A stretch of 43,840 bases of DNA from Paracoccaceae bacterium (GTDB lineage Bacteria; Pseudomonadota; Alphaproteobacteria; Rhodobacterales; Rhodobacteraceae): assembly GCA_024226455.1 (NCBI GenBank), contig JAAELR010000146.1, forward strand, positions 1-43,840. The letters are read 5' to 3'. The notes under the pieces are model-generated. The model was given only the letters and a program-made list of their open reading frames with translations. It searched no databases and had not been told where the DNA came from. How positions within the stretch are numbered: position 1 is the first letter of the stretch; every line of letters starts with the position of its first letter. The position numbers and the translations under genes are program-made. Of the stretch, positions 32,756 to 40,834 are shown piece after piece.

Positions 32756-33622
32756 CTACAAGTCCAGTTCCACCCACAAAGGGAAATGGTCCGACCCCGA
32801 AACCCCGTTGTCGATCCAGGCCCGTTTGACGGCGCTGTGCAGACCGGTGGACACAAAGCAATGGTCGATACGGGCGATCCGGTCGCTGATCGAGGTCCCG
32901 GCGTCCGGCTCGTTGCCGGCCGCATCCCAGGCATCGGTGAAATACCCCAGCCGGCGCAGACGGCCATATTTGCCAGCCACCGGGCCGGCAAGGGCGGCGA
33001 ATTCCGCGCTGCCGGCCTCGCAGTTGAAATCGCCCAGCAGGATCGCCTGTGCTGGCATCGGCGGCATCTTTCCCTCGGTCCAACCGCTGGCAGGGTCCGG
33101 ATGGCCGCCGCACCAGGCGCCGCCTTCGCGGGTGGCGCGGTGGTGGATGTCCAGCACCGTCTCGACCTGCGGCAGGCGGGTTTCGCTGCACAGATGGCTG
33201 AGATGGATGGAATAGACCCGCACCGCGCCTCCGGCTGTGTCGATCACTGCCTCCAGCGCGCCCTGCTGGATCGAGTGATTGTCGGCCAGCCCGGCCTTGG
33301 GCAGCGGGAAATTGCGCGACGAAAGGATCGGCGAGCGCGACAGGATCATGGTGCCGAACTGACGCCGCCGGTTCACCAGGGCCCCGTCGGTGGCGCTGAA
33401 ACTTGCGTCCATGTCCAGATTGGCGCCGTAGACCCAGTGATAGCCCGCCAGACGCGCCGCAAGCACCGCGGGCTGGTCGATGCAACCAGAGCGCTGCCAG
33501 TGGCGGTCGACCTCTTGCAGGGCGATGACATCGGCGCCCTGCACCGCATCGGCGATGCGCGACAGATCATACCTGCCGTCCTGTCCCAGCCCATACTGGA
33601 TATTGTAGGTGACAATCTTCAT
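32756..33622 (-). CDS. Endonuclease/exonuclease/phosphatase (EEP)-fold hydrolase
   Basis: A 288-residue cytoplasmic protein of the EEP superfamily (DNase I, AP endonucleases, sphingomyelinases, inositol phosphatases). Metal and catalytic motifs are present in order: TYNIQYG (Asn), ALQEVDRHW (Glu), GDFNCEAGS (Asp/Asn), IDHCFV and SDHFPLWVEL (Asp-His). There is no signal peptide. The ATG at 33622 overlaps the stop of the preceding EEP gene (ATGA) and follows CAGGACGG. It is the last gene of the sugar-ABC operon, so the substrate is more likely an imported phosphodiester or phosphomonoester than DNA; that is inference. Confidence 0.85.
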   Translation of the reverse strand: MKIVTYNIQYGLGQDGRYDLSRIADAVQGADVIALQEVDRHWQRSGCIDQPAVLAARLAGYHWVYGANLDMDASFSATDGALVNRRRQFGTMILSRSPILSSRNFPLPKAGLADNHSIQQGALEAVIDTAGGAVRVYSIHLSHLCSETRLPQVETVLDIHHRATREGGAWCGGHPDPASGWTEGKMPPMPAQAILLGDFNCEAGSAEFAALAGPVAGKYGRLRRLGYFTDAWDAAGNEPDAGTSISDRIARIDHCFVSTGLHSAVKRAWIDNGVSGSDHFPLWVELDL

Positions 33623-34740
33623 GTGTGCCGTCCTGCCCGGTGGTTTCCGGTTTGCCGAGAAAAAATGGCCGATATCGCATCGTGATCCGATATGGCTTTC
33701 GACCCGTCGCACGACAGGGCCGGGTGAATGGCCGGGCCCGCCACCTCCAGATCACGGCAAAAGAGCCAGTCTAGCTTGGCGAAGGGCGCTACCGGCGTGC
33801 CGTCGGGCCGGGTGCGCTGCGTCACCCCGGCGACGTTGCAGCTTTGGCAGTCAAAGCCCGCCTCTGCCAGATGCTCAAACAGAGGTTCGAACGCTACCGG
33901 CGACTGCAACCGCTGCGGGTCGGCCTCGGCAATCTCGCGGCGGTGCTCGGGCCAGTCGGGCACATCGCGGTCGGCGGTGTTGGTGTTTAGATCCCCGCCC
34001 ACGATGATCGGTGCGCCTGCGGCGTAGGCGTCCAGCACGCCAAGCAGCCGGGAGATCTCGTCAGCGCGTGAGGCTGGGCTGCCATGGCTTTCCAGATGCA
34101 GCGCCGCAACCGCGATGTCCGTGCCGGCTGCATCGGCCCGGGCGACTACCGCGATGCGCCCGCCAACCCGGCGTTCGCCGCGGCTGCCATCGAACCAGTC
34201 GCCGGTATCGCCCAGCCGGATCACCGCCGGATCCGACAGCGGTACCCGCGCAAGGATCGCCCCGCCATGCAGCCCGCTGCGGTTCTCGTGCCCTTCGAAC
34301 CAGGCGCGCTCGCGCCGGTCCCCTAGCCCCAGTTCGACGAATTCGGTGGCGTAGACAAAAGCCATGCCCAGCGCCGCCGCCAACTCGCGTATTGTATGTT
34401 TCTGACCCGACCGTGCCATGCCGATATCGACCTCGGCCAGCAGGATCACATCGGCGTCGAGCCCGGCCAGAAAGCCTGCCGAATCGGCGACATATTTCAA
34501 CCGTTCGGCATTCCAGAACACCACGCGCAATGGCAATTCCGGGTTCGGCGCATCTGTGGTGACAGCGCCGCCGGTCTCGACACGCTCCAGCACCGGGGCC
34601 CGTGTCAGGGCCTCGACGTGCCCGGCCAAGGTCGGCGGCAGATCCAGCAAAGCCTGACGCTCCATGGGACCGGGGGCACCGACATCGTCGCAAACCTCGC
34701 GGCAGATCCCCGGCCGCGCCACTGGTGGCAGGCGGGTCAT
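33619..34740 (-). CDS. Second EEP-fold hydrolase, with N-terminal extension
   Basis: A 373-residue EEP-superfamily protein, paralogous in fold but not closely similar to the next gene. Motifs are RVVFWNAERLKY (Asn), ILLAEVDIGM (Glu), LHLESHG (His), GGDLNTNTADR and ISDHDAISA. About 70 residues precede the fold (PPTLAGHVEALTRAP...), and I do not recognise them. The ATG at 34740 overlaps the stop of the ABC ATPase (TGATG); a GTG three bases earlier is possible. Its own stop overlaps the next gene. Two hydrolases coupled to a sugar importer suggest stepwise processing of one imported compound. Confidence 0.83.
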   Translation of the reverse strand: MTRLPPVARPGICREVCDDVGAPGPMERQALLDLPPTLAGHVEALTRAPVLERVETGGAVTTDAPNPELPLRVVFWNAERLKYVADSAGFLAGLDADVILLAEVDIGMARSGQKHTIRELAAALGMAFVYATEFVELGLGDRRERAWFEGHENRSGLHGGAILARVPLSDPAVIRLGDTGDWFDGSRGERRVGGRIAVVARADAAGTDIAVAALHLESHGSPASRADEISRLLGVLDAYAAGAPIIVGGDLNTNTADRDVPDWPEHRREIAEADPQRLQSPVAFEPLFEHLAEAGFDCQSCNVAGVTQRTRPDGTPVAPFAKLDWLFCRDLEVAGPAIHPALSCDGSKAISDHDAISAIFSRQTGNHRAGRHT

Positions 34741-35813
34741 CACACCGCGACCCAGGCGCCCGCAATGCGGGTTTCGGTTGCCGCATCGAACAGCACTGTC
34801 TCGGCGGCGTCAAAGCTGACATGCACCTTCTGGCCGACCGTGTGGGTCCGGTCGGGGCGGCTTTCCAAAACGCGCAGCCCGCCCAGATCGGTGTCGAGAA
34901 TATAGAGCGTCTCACGCCCCATGGGTTCGATCGCGACGATCTCGCCCGCAATGCCCTCGGGACCGAATGTCAGCATTTCTGGCCGCAGACCCGCGACGAT
35001 ACCGCCCTCAGGCGGCGCTCCCTGATCAGAGCCAAGCCGCAGCGAGGCCCCGCCGGTCTGGAACCGTCCCTCTCGGCCGGTGCCCTCGACAAGGTTCAGC
35101 GGTGGCGAGCCGATGAACTTGGCGACGAACAGACTGGCCGGACGGGAATAGAAATCCTCCGGCGTGCCGATCTGCTCTATCCGGCCCCGGCTCATGCAGA
35201 TGATGCGGTCGGCCATGGTGGTGGCTTCGAGCTGGTCGTGGGTGACCAGAATGGTGGTGATTCCGGTGCGTTTTTGCAGTGCCTTGATCTCGGTCCGCAT
35301 GGTCAGGCGCAGGGTCGCGTCGAGGTTCGACAGGGGCTCGTCCAGCAACAGCAGATTGGGCTGTTTCACCAGCGCCCGGGCCAACGCCACGCGCTGCTGC
35401 TGGCCACCCGAAAGCTGGCTGGGCTTGCGGTCCAGCAGCTCGTCGACATGCACCAGACGGGCCACATCTTCGGCCCTGGCGATAGCCTCGGATTTGGGCA
35501 GCTTCTGGAATTTCAGCGGGAACGCGATGTTGTCGCGCACGTTCATGTGCGGGTAAAGAGCATAGGACTGGAACACGATACCGATATTGCGGTCTTTCGG
35601 TTCAACCGCGTTCATCTCGTGGCCGTCGAACAATATCGCCCCGCTGGTCGGCGCATAGATGCCCGCCAGCATGAACAGCGTCGTCGATTTGCCGCAGCCC
35701 GACGGCCCAAGCACAGCTACAAACTCACCGTTTTCGATCACCAGGTCGGTGGGCTCTACCGCCACCACATCGCCCCATGCCTTGGTGACCTGTTTCAGTT
35801 CCACGCGCGCCAT
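34740..35813 (-). CDS. MalK/UgpC-type ABC transporter ATPase
   Basis: A 357-residue ATPase of the carbohydrate-uptake (CUT1) class. Walker A is GPSGCGKST, signature LSGGQQQRVALARAL, Walker B LLLLDEPLSNLDATLRL, with the H-loop LVTHDQLEATTMADR. The C-terminal third (about 235-357) is the TOBE/regulatory domain of MalK and UgpC. It lies 3 bases downstream of the second permease gene and overlaps the first hydrolase gene. It would energise the two permeases. UgpC-like proteins serve sugars, polyols and glycerol-3-phosphate diesters. Confidence 0.9.
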   Translation of the reverse strand: MARVELKQVTKAWGDVVAVEPTDLVIENGEFVAVLGPSGCGKSTTLFMLAGIYAPTSGAILFDGHEMNAVEPKDRNIGIVFQSYALYPHMNVRDNIAFPLKFQKLPKSEAIARAEDVARLVHVDELLDRKPSQLSGGQQQRVALARALVKQPNLLLLDEPLSNLDATLRLTMRTEIKALQKRTGITTILVTHDQLEATTMADRIICMSRGRIEQIGTPEDFYSRPASLFVAKFIGSPPLNLVEGTGREGRFQTGGASLRLGSDQGAPPEGGIVAGLRPEMLTFGPEGIAGEIVAIEPMGRETLYILDTDLGGLRVLESRPDRTHTVGQKVHVSFDAAETVLFDAATETRIAGAWVAV

Positions 35814-35816
35814 GGT

Positions 35817-36896
35817 CTACCCCTTGATCCCGCCAATGGTCATTTGCACCAGATATTTCTGGCAGGTGACGTAGAGCAGCAGACTGGGCAGAACATAGAA
35901 CACGCCCACCGCCGCCACGATGCCATAGTCGACCCCCATCAGGTCGTCGCTGACCCAGAACAGATAAAGGCTCATCATCCAGTTGGATTTCTCGAACAGC
36001 AGAGTGCGGACAAAGACGTATTCCTCCCAGCCCTTGAGAAAGGAAAATACCCCCACCGCCAGCATGCCGACCTTGACCTGCGGCAGGATCACCTGAACGA
36101 AGGCCTGCCGTCGCGAGGCGCCATCGGTCATCGCGCTCATCTCGATGTCCCAGGGCACCGCGTCGAAAAACCCCTTCATGATGAAGATCGAAAACGGCAG
36201 CTCCAGCGTCACCACCACCAGAATCACGCCCGATATCGTGTCGAGCAGACCGGCCCAGTGCATGATCAGGAAGATAGGGATGATTAGCGTCATCGCCGGA
36301 AAGGCGTGCAGCACCAGCAGCGACTGCAGGAAGGTCGCGCGGCCCGCGAAGGCAAAGCGCGAGATATAGTAGCCCGCCAGCGTCGAGACGGTCAGCACCA
36401 CCACCGTGTTGGCCACGGCAAAGATCAACGAGTTGGTGAACGCCGTCCAGACCCAGGGGAACTGGTCGCCGCCGGCGCCGGAACTGCCGCGGATTTCCTC
36501 GACGATGTTGGGGTTCCACAAAAAGCGGTAGTTGTTGGCGTGCAGGTCGGGACCGATCAGCACGACGCCCGTGATCGCCGCGATGGCAATCACTGCAAGT
36601 CCGGCCAGATTGCGCTGCCCGCCGGGGGGCATCATGGTCCGGGTCAGCACAACGCCGATCACCGCTGGCACCAGCACGGCGCAGGCCTTCCACAACACTA
36701 TGGTGTCGGCACCGCCGGTGCGAGCCGAAACAGAGATGGTCAGCATCCAGAAATAGGGCAGCATTATCGGCAGCGACACCACGATCAGGAAGAAAACCAG
36801 CGACCACATGCCCAGCCTGCGGCGCCACAAAGACCGGCGCGCGGCGGCCTGCCAATCGCGCTGGGCAACGGTGTGGGTTGCGTCGGCGGGGGACAT
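35817..36896 (-). CDS. Carbohydrate ABC transporter permease (MalG/UgpE type)
   Basis: A 359-residue membrane protein. The EAA loop reads MTDGASRRQAFVQVILPQVK, the docking site for the ATPase, and the sequence ends YLVQMTIGGIKG, as many MalG-type permeases do. It is longer than the typical 275-300 residues: about 90 extra residues between the first hydrophobic segment and the core contain two more hydrophobic stretches (CAVLVPAVIGVVLTR and LAVIAIAAITGVVLIG). It lies 1 base after the stop of the other permease gene and 3 bases before the ATPase gene. Confidence 0.88.
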   Translation of the reverse strand: MSPADATHTVAQRDWQAAARRSLWRRRLGMWSLVFFLIVVSLPIMLPYFWMLTISVSARTGGADTIVLWKACAVLVPAVIGVVLTRTMMPPGGQRNLAGLAVIAIAAITGVVLIGPDLHANNYRFLWNPNIVEEIRGSSGAGGDQFPWVWTAFTNSLIFAVANTVVVLTVSTLAGYYISRFAFAGRATFLQSLLVLHAFPAMTLIIPIFLIMHWAGLLDTISGVILVVVTLELPFSIFIMKGFFDAVPWDIEMSAMTDGASRRQAFVQVILPQVKVGMLAVGVFSFLKGWEEYVFVRTLLFEKSNWMMSLYLFWVSDDLMGVDYGIVAAVGVFYVLPSLLLYVTCQKYLVQMTIGGIKG

Positions 36897-36897
36897 C

Positions 36898-37818
36898 TCA
36901 GTGCACCTCGATCCGCGGCTCTTGCAGCAGGGCCTTCATGTTCAGGAACCGCCACATCAGCATCGAGGCCGCCACGCCTATCACCACCAGCAGCAACGCC
37001 AGCGTGGCGCCATAGGCGTATTGCCCGCTCTCGAAGGCGCGCTTGTAGACGTAAAGCGCATAGACCGTAGTGTCGAAGAACGGGCCGCCATCGGTGATCA
37101 GCCAGATGTACTCAAAGCTGACCAGCAGCGACAGCGTTTGGTAGACGGTGATGAAGCTGATCGGCCAGCGGATCGCGGGTAGCGTGATATGCCACACCAC
37201 GCGCAGCCCGCCGGCGCCATCGGTCCGGGCGGCGTGAAACAGGTGCTCGGGGATCGACCGGATCGCCGAGGTGAAGATGATCATGCCCATCGAGGCGCCG
37301 ATGAAACCGTTGGCGACAATGATCAAAACCATGGGAAAATCGTTCTGCAGATCCAGGATCGGGATGCCCAGCGCCAGGAAAATCTGGTTGATCAGCCCGC
37401 GTTCCGTGGGATCGATCGCCCAGGCCCAAAGCAGCGCATAGACCACCGAGGGGCTCATCCGCGGCAACAGCCACACGGCGCGGAAAAACCCGCCCGCCCG
37501 GCTCGGCAGCGCGGTGGTCACCAGCGCCAGGATCAGGCCGAAGGTCACGTTGAAAAAGGCCAGTGTGCCCAGCACGTAGATGAAGGTCAGCGTCAGCGTC
37601 TTCAGCAACCGCCTGTCGCGGGTGAACATGCGCTCGAAATTCTCGAAGGTGAATTCACCCGCCTTCAGCGTCCGGCCCATGTCGGTGAACGCCACCGCGA
37701 TATCGACGACGACCGGCAGCACGAAGAACATCAGCAGCAGCAGACAGGCAGGCCCCAAGAAGATCACGAAGTTGGTCCGCTGGCGCCGCTTTTGCTGGGT
37801 GATCAGATCGGCGGACAT
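36898..37818 (-). CDS. Carbohydrate ABC transporter permease (MalF/UgpA type)
   Basis: A 306-residue permease with six predicted helices. A first helix (FVIFLGPACLLLLMFFVLPVVVDIAV) is followed by the DxGRTLKAGEFTFENFERM periplasmic part and the EAA loop TDGAGGLRVVWHITLPAIRWP. The length is normal. It partners with the MalG-type subunit encoded 1 base downstream. The gap to the binding-protein gene holds a strong hairpin. Confidence 0.9.
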   Translation of the reverse strand: MSADLITQQKRRQRTNFVIFLGPACLLLLMFFVLPVVVDIAVAFTDMGRTLKAGEFTFENFERMFTRDRRLLKTLTLTFIYVLGTLAFFNVTFGLILALVTTALPSRAGGFFRAVWLLPRMSPSVVYALLWAWAIDPTERGLINQIFLALGIPILDLQNDFPMVLIIVANGFIGASMGMIIFTSAIRSIPEHLFHAARTDGAGGLRVVWHITLPAIRWPISFITVYQTLSLLVSFEYIWLITDGGPFFDTTVYALYVYKRAFESGQYAYGATLALLLVVIGVAASMLMWRFLNMKALLQEPRIEVH

Positions 37819-37842
37819 GGGCGATGGCTTTCAGCGAGGAAA

Positions 37843-37868
37843 CGGGCGCCCCCTTGGCAGGGCGCCCG
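37843..37868 (-). terminator. Hairpin between sugar-binding-protein and permease genes
   Basis: CGGGCGCCC pairs with GGGCGCCCG to make a 9-bp stem with an 8-base loop, 14 bases beyond the binding-protein stop. On the minus strand it is followed by TTTCC, a weak T-tract. It probably lowers read-through and stabilises the binding-protein mRNA, as does the hairpin at 9384-9413. Confidence 0.65.
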
Positions 37869-37882
37869 AAAAGGGTGCGGCG

Positions 37883-39244
37883 TCAGTCGAGAATGACCAC
37901 GTCGTCGCCAAGCTCGCTCTCAAGCTCGTCGAGGATGAAATCGACACCTTCCTCGACGGAGATCCGGCCGGTTTCGACACCCTGGATGCCCTTGTAGATG
38001 GCCTGGTTGAACGGGCCGATCTGGGTGTGGTTGGGCATGAAGCTGGCATTCGGCAACAGCTTGGCCCCACGGCTCAGCGCCCAGGCTTCCTGATAGGCCG
38101 GCATGCCCGATTGCGCGTGCATGATCGCCGTATGGCCGGTGGTAACCGCGTGCGGGGTGTTGAAATAGGGCTGCGAGGCGATGGCCACCAGCAGTGCGGC
38201 CAGGTCGGCATGCTCTGAGCCCGGGTTGACGGCATAGACGATCGGATGCGACAGGTTCGCCGGGCTGCCGCCCTTTTCGGCGGCGGGCGAATGCACCCAG
38301 CCGACGGTGTTGGTATAGGCCTCTTCGCTGTCTTCCGACACGCCGAACCGGATCTGGCGCGGCACGTCCCACAGTCCGTGATGCTTGATGAAGGTCTTGC
38401 CCTCGGGCAGCAGGTGATTGATCGTGTCCCACGAGAACGACGTGTTGTTGGAAGGCGTCACGCCGTTGTCGGCATTCCACTTGATCCAGCTCAAAAAGCC
38501 CTCCAGCGCCGAACGCGACGCCTGCAGCTTGCCGGTTTGTTCGTCCATCGGGTCAAAGCCGAAGCTGGCCATGGTCATCAGGAAATCGGGGCCGACATTG
38601 GGCCGGTGCACGATGCCGTATTCGGCCGCACCGCCATCCACCACTTCCTTGGCCAGGCTGGAAAGATCCCAGATGGTGAACTCGCCGCTCTCAACCATCG
38701 CGGGCAGACCCTCGATAAAGTCCTCGGATTTGCCGATCTGGCGCAGCATGTCCTTGTTGTAAAAGAACATCCGGATTTCGCTGTCCTGCGGGATCGCATG
38801 GCGTTTGCCCAGATACAGCGTCGCGTTCCACAGCACCGGGATCACGTCGGCATAATACTCGGGATTGGCCGCGATATGATCTTCGAGGTTCATGGCATAG
38901 CCGGCCTCGGCAAAGGCGCCGATCCACTCATGCGCGGCGACATAGATGTCGGGCGCCTTGTTGGCGGCAAAGGCCTTCATCAGGTCCAGCGCGTCGGCAT
39001 CGAACCCCTTGGCGTTGTTTTCATGGATCGACACGGTAACGGTGTCGGGGCTGCCGGCCGCTGCCAGCATCTTGTTGACGGTGTCGGCGGCGGCGACGAT
39101 GTTTCCGGCCCTCAGCGGTCCGGACCGGTCCGCCCGGGTCCACAGCCCGATCTCTATTTCAGCCGCTGTCACGGGCGTGATTTGTCCGGGAAGCAGGATG
39201 GTTGCCGCTAGCCCAAGCACCGCCAGATTCTTCATCATAGACAT
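37883..39244 (-). CDS. Sugar-type extracellular solute-binding protein (family 1)
   Basis: A 453-residue periplasmic binding protein. The signal peptide runs to about residue 28 (KNLAVLGLAATILLPGQITPVTAA, then EIEIGLWTRAD). The mature part has the two-lobe family 1 features, such as AFAANKAPDIYVAAHEWIGAFAEAGYAMNLEDH and IRMFFYNKDMLRQIG. GGGAG lies 9 bases upstream of the ATG at 39244. It heads the importer/EEP operon and diverges from the ROK regulator. A sugar, polyol or their phosphodiesters are possible ligands; nothing in the sequence settles it. Confidence 0.9.
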   Translation of the reverse strand: MSMMKNLAVLGLAATILLPGQITPVTAAEIEIGLWTRADRSGPLRAGNIVAAADTVNKMLAAAGSPDTVTVSIHENNAKGFDADALDLMKAFAANKAPDIYVAAHEWIGAFAEAGYAMNLEDHIAANPEYYADVIPVLWNATLYLGKRHAIPQDSEIRMFFYNKDMLRQIGKSEDFIEGLPAMVESGEFTIWDLSSLAKEVVDGGAAEYGIVHRPNVGPDFLMTMASFGFDPMDEQTGKLQASRSALEGFLSWIKWNADNGVTPSNNTSFSWDTINHLLPEGKTFIKHHGLWDVPRQIRFGVSEDSEEAYTNTVGWVHSPAAEKGGSPANLSHPIVYAVNPGSEHADLAALLVAIASQPYFNTPHAVTTGHTAIMHAQSGMPAYQEAWALSRGAKLLPNASFMPNHTQIGPFNQAIYKGIQGVETGRISVEEGVDFILDELESELGDDVVILD

Positions 39245-39381
39245 GTCAGATTTCTCCCAGTTGATACAGACCCCTCAATAATCGGCCTTGTATGCAAGTA
39301 GCTTACGACGAAGCAGCCCGTTGTCCAAAACACTTGATGCAGCCCGGTCGCCCACAACGTGCCGATTTCAGCGGCCATTAA

Positions 39382-39396
39382 TTCAACCTAGTTGAA
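39382..39396. promoter_or_regulatory. Candidate ROK-regulator operator
   Basis: TTCAAC-CTA-GTTGAA is a perfect 15-bp inverted repeat in an AT-rich stretch of the 207-base gap between the binding-protein gene and the ROK regulator gene. Its position in the divergent promoter region suits repression of the operon and autoregulation. Confidence 0.6.
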
Positions 39397-39451
39397 AAAT
39401 AATAGGGATCAGCGAGTTATGGTGCATAGGGTCGAACGGGGATAGAAAGGT

Positions 39452-40699
39452 ATGATGGGCAAAAATAACTCGCAGACGGCGGCGCGCCCCGTGGATGGCG
39501 CCGCCGGCAGGGCGGAATTCGCCGACAAGGCGGGCCGAATCACCCGGCATTCGGGCATCGGGCCGGAGCAGGCCGGTACGCTGAACCGGTGGCTGGTGCT
39601 CGACATGATCCGCCGCAGCGGCGGCCTGAGCCGGGCCGATCTGACCCGCGCCACCGGGCTGACGCCACAGGCCACCTCTGTGATTGTTGCGCGTCTGGTC
39701 AAGTCGGGCCACCTGTCCGAGATCGCCCGCCGCAAGGGCGGGCTGGGCGCTCCGTCGCGGATATTCGCGATCAACCCGTCGGGCGCCTATTCCTTCGGCG
39801 CCTCAATCGAATCCGATCTGCTTACGGTTGTATTGATCGATCTTGCCGGTCATATCGTGGCCAGGAACGTGATCCGCCTGAATGAGCACGGCCCCAAAGA
39901 GGCTTTCGCGGCGATCCGGCAGATCACCGAGGCCCTGGCCAGCGCCACCGGCATCGACCGCCGGGCGCTGGTCGGGCTGGGGCTTGGTATTCCGGGGCGC
40001 TACGACCCGGGCCGCGCGGCGCTGATTCCGCCCAGTTTCGACCCCGTCTGGAACGATGTACCCGTCGCCGAAGACCAGCAGGACCTGCTGGGCATTCCGG
40101 TGTTTTGGGAAAACGACGCCAATGCCGGGGCGATCGGCGAATGTTTCCGCGGCGCGGGTGTCCGGTTTCAGAGCCTGCTGTTCTTGCATATCGGCCGCGG
40201 CATCGGCTCTGGCCTGATCCTGAACGGCGAGCCCTATCGAGGCTGCGAAAGCAACGCGGGCGAGATCGGGCGGATACGCGTGCACCTGCCGCACCTGTCA
40301 CCAGCCCCGCTGCGGTTAAGCCAGGTCGCGACGGTCAACGCGCTGGAGGAAAGGCTGCGTCGGGCGGACAAGACCCTGTCCGAAACCCACGACATCACCC
40401 GGCTCATGTCCTTGGGCGACCAGGATGTCATCGGCTGGCTTGCCGACACCGCCGACGCTGTGGCGCAGGCGCTCTGTTCGGTGATCTATGTGCTCGACCT
40501 GGAGGCGGTGGTCGTAGGCGGCATGCTGGAAGACGTGGTCATCGACAGGATCGTCGAGGCCGTGGTGCCAAAGCTGGAGCAGAACCTGTTTCACTGGAAC
40601 AGGACGCCGTCGGTGATCCGCGGCACGGCGGGTCCCGACGCCGGCGCGCTGGGCGCGGCGACGATCCCGCTGTTTTCGGTTTTTGCCGCGCGGGCGTGA
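39452..40699 (+). CDS. ROK-family transcriptional regulator
   Basis: A 415-residue ROK repressor. The N-terminal winged helix (about 48-100) reads LNRWLVLDMIRRSGGLSRADLTRATGL then TPQATSVIVARLVKSGHL. The ROK domain follows, with GLGLGIPGRYD, the catalytic-like ENDANAGAIGE and GIGSGLILNG. ROK proteins usually have a zinc site, CxCGxxGCxE, after the GxG motif; here that region (RIRVHLPHLSPAPLRLSQVATVNALEE) has none. The inducer is likely a sugar or sugar phosphate. The ATG at 39452 follows GAAAGGT. It is divergent from the sugar-ABC/EEP operon, and a 15-bp palindrome sits between the two starts. Confidence 0.88.
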   Translation: MMGKNNSQTAARPVDGAAGRAEFADKAGRITRHSGIGPEQAGTLNRWLVLDMIRRSGGLSRADLTRATGLTPQATSVIVARLVKSGHLSEIARRKGGLGAPSRIFAINPSGAYSFGASIESDLLTVVLIDLAGHIVARNVIRLNEHGPKEAFAAIRQITEALASATGIDRRALVGLGLGIPGRYDPGRAALIPPSFDPVWNDVPVAEDQQDLLGIPVFWENDANAGAIGECFRGAGVRFQSLLFLHIGRGIGSGLILNGEPYRGCESNAGEIGRIRVHLPHLSPAPLRLSQVATVNALEERLRRADKTLSETHDITRLMSLGDQDVIGWLADTADAVAQALCSVIYVLDLEAVVVGGMLEDVVIDRIVEAVVPKLEQNLFHWNRTPSVIRGTAGPDAGALGAATIPLFSVFAARA

Positions 40700-40834
40700 C
40701 AGGCGGTGGGCGGGATGCCGGTCGGCACGTGGCGCATTTTGGCATTGGCACCGGGCGGCCGGGGAAATACTGGGGAGACATGGCAGATCGTGACCCAAAC
40801 CCGAATGCCGACGTGACGCAGGAGCTTTGAGACG

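Noticed and set aside
34602-36287. A 561-codon plus-strand frame opposite the ABC ATPase and permease, and similar long frames at 6906-8150, 14840-16693, 40316-42043 and 41959-43407
   Set aside because: All are shadows of well-supported genes, with biased composition (His, Gln and Arg rich) and no motifs.
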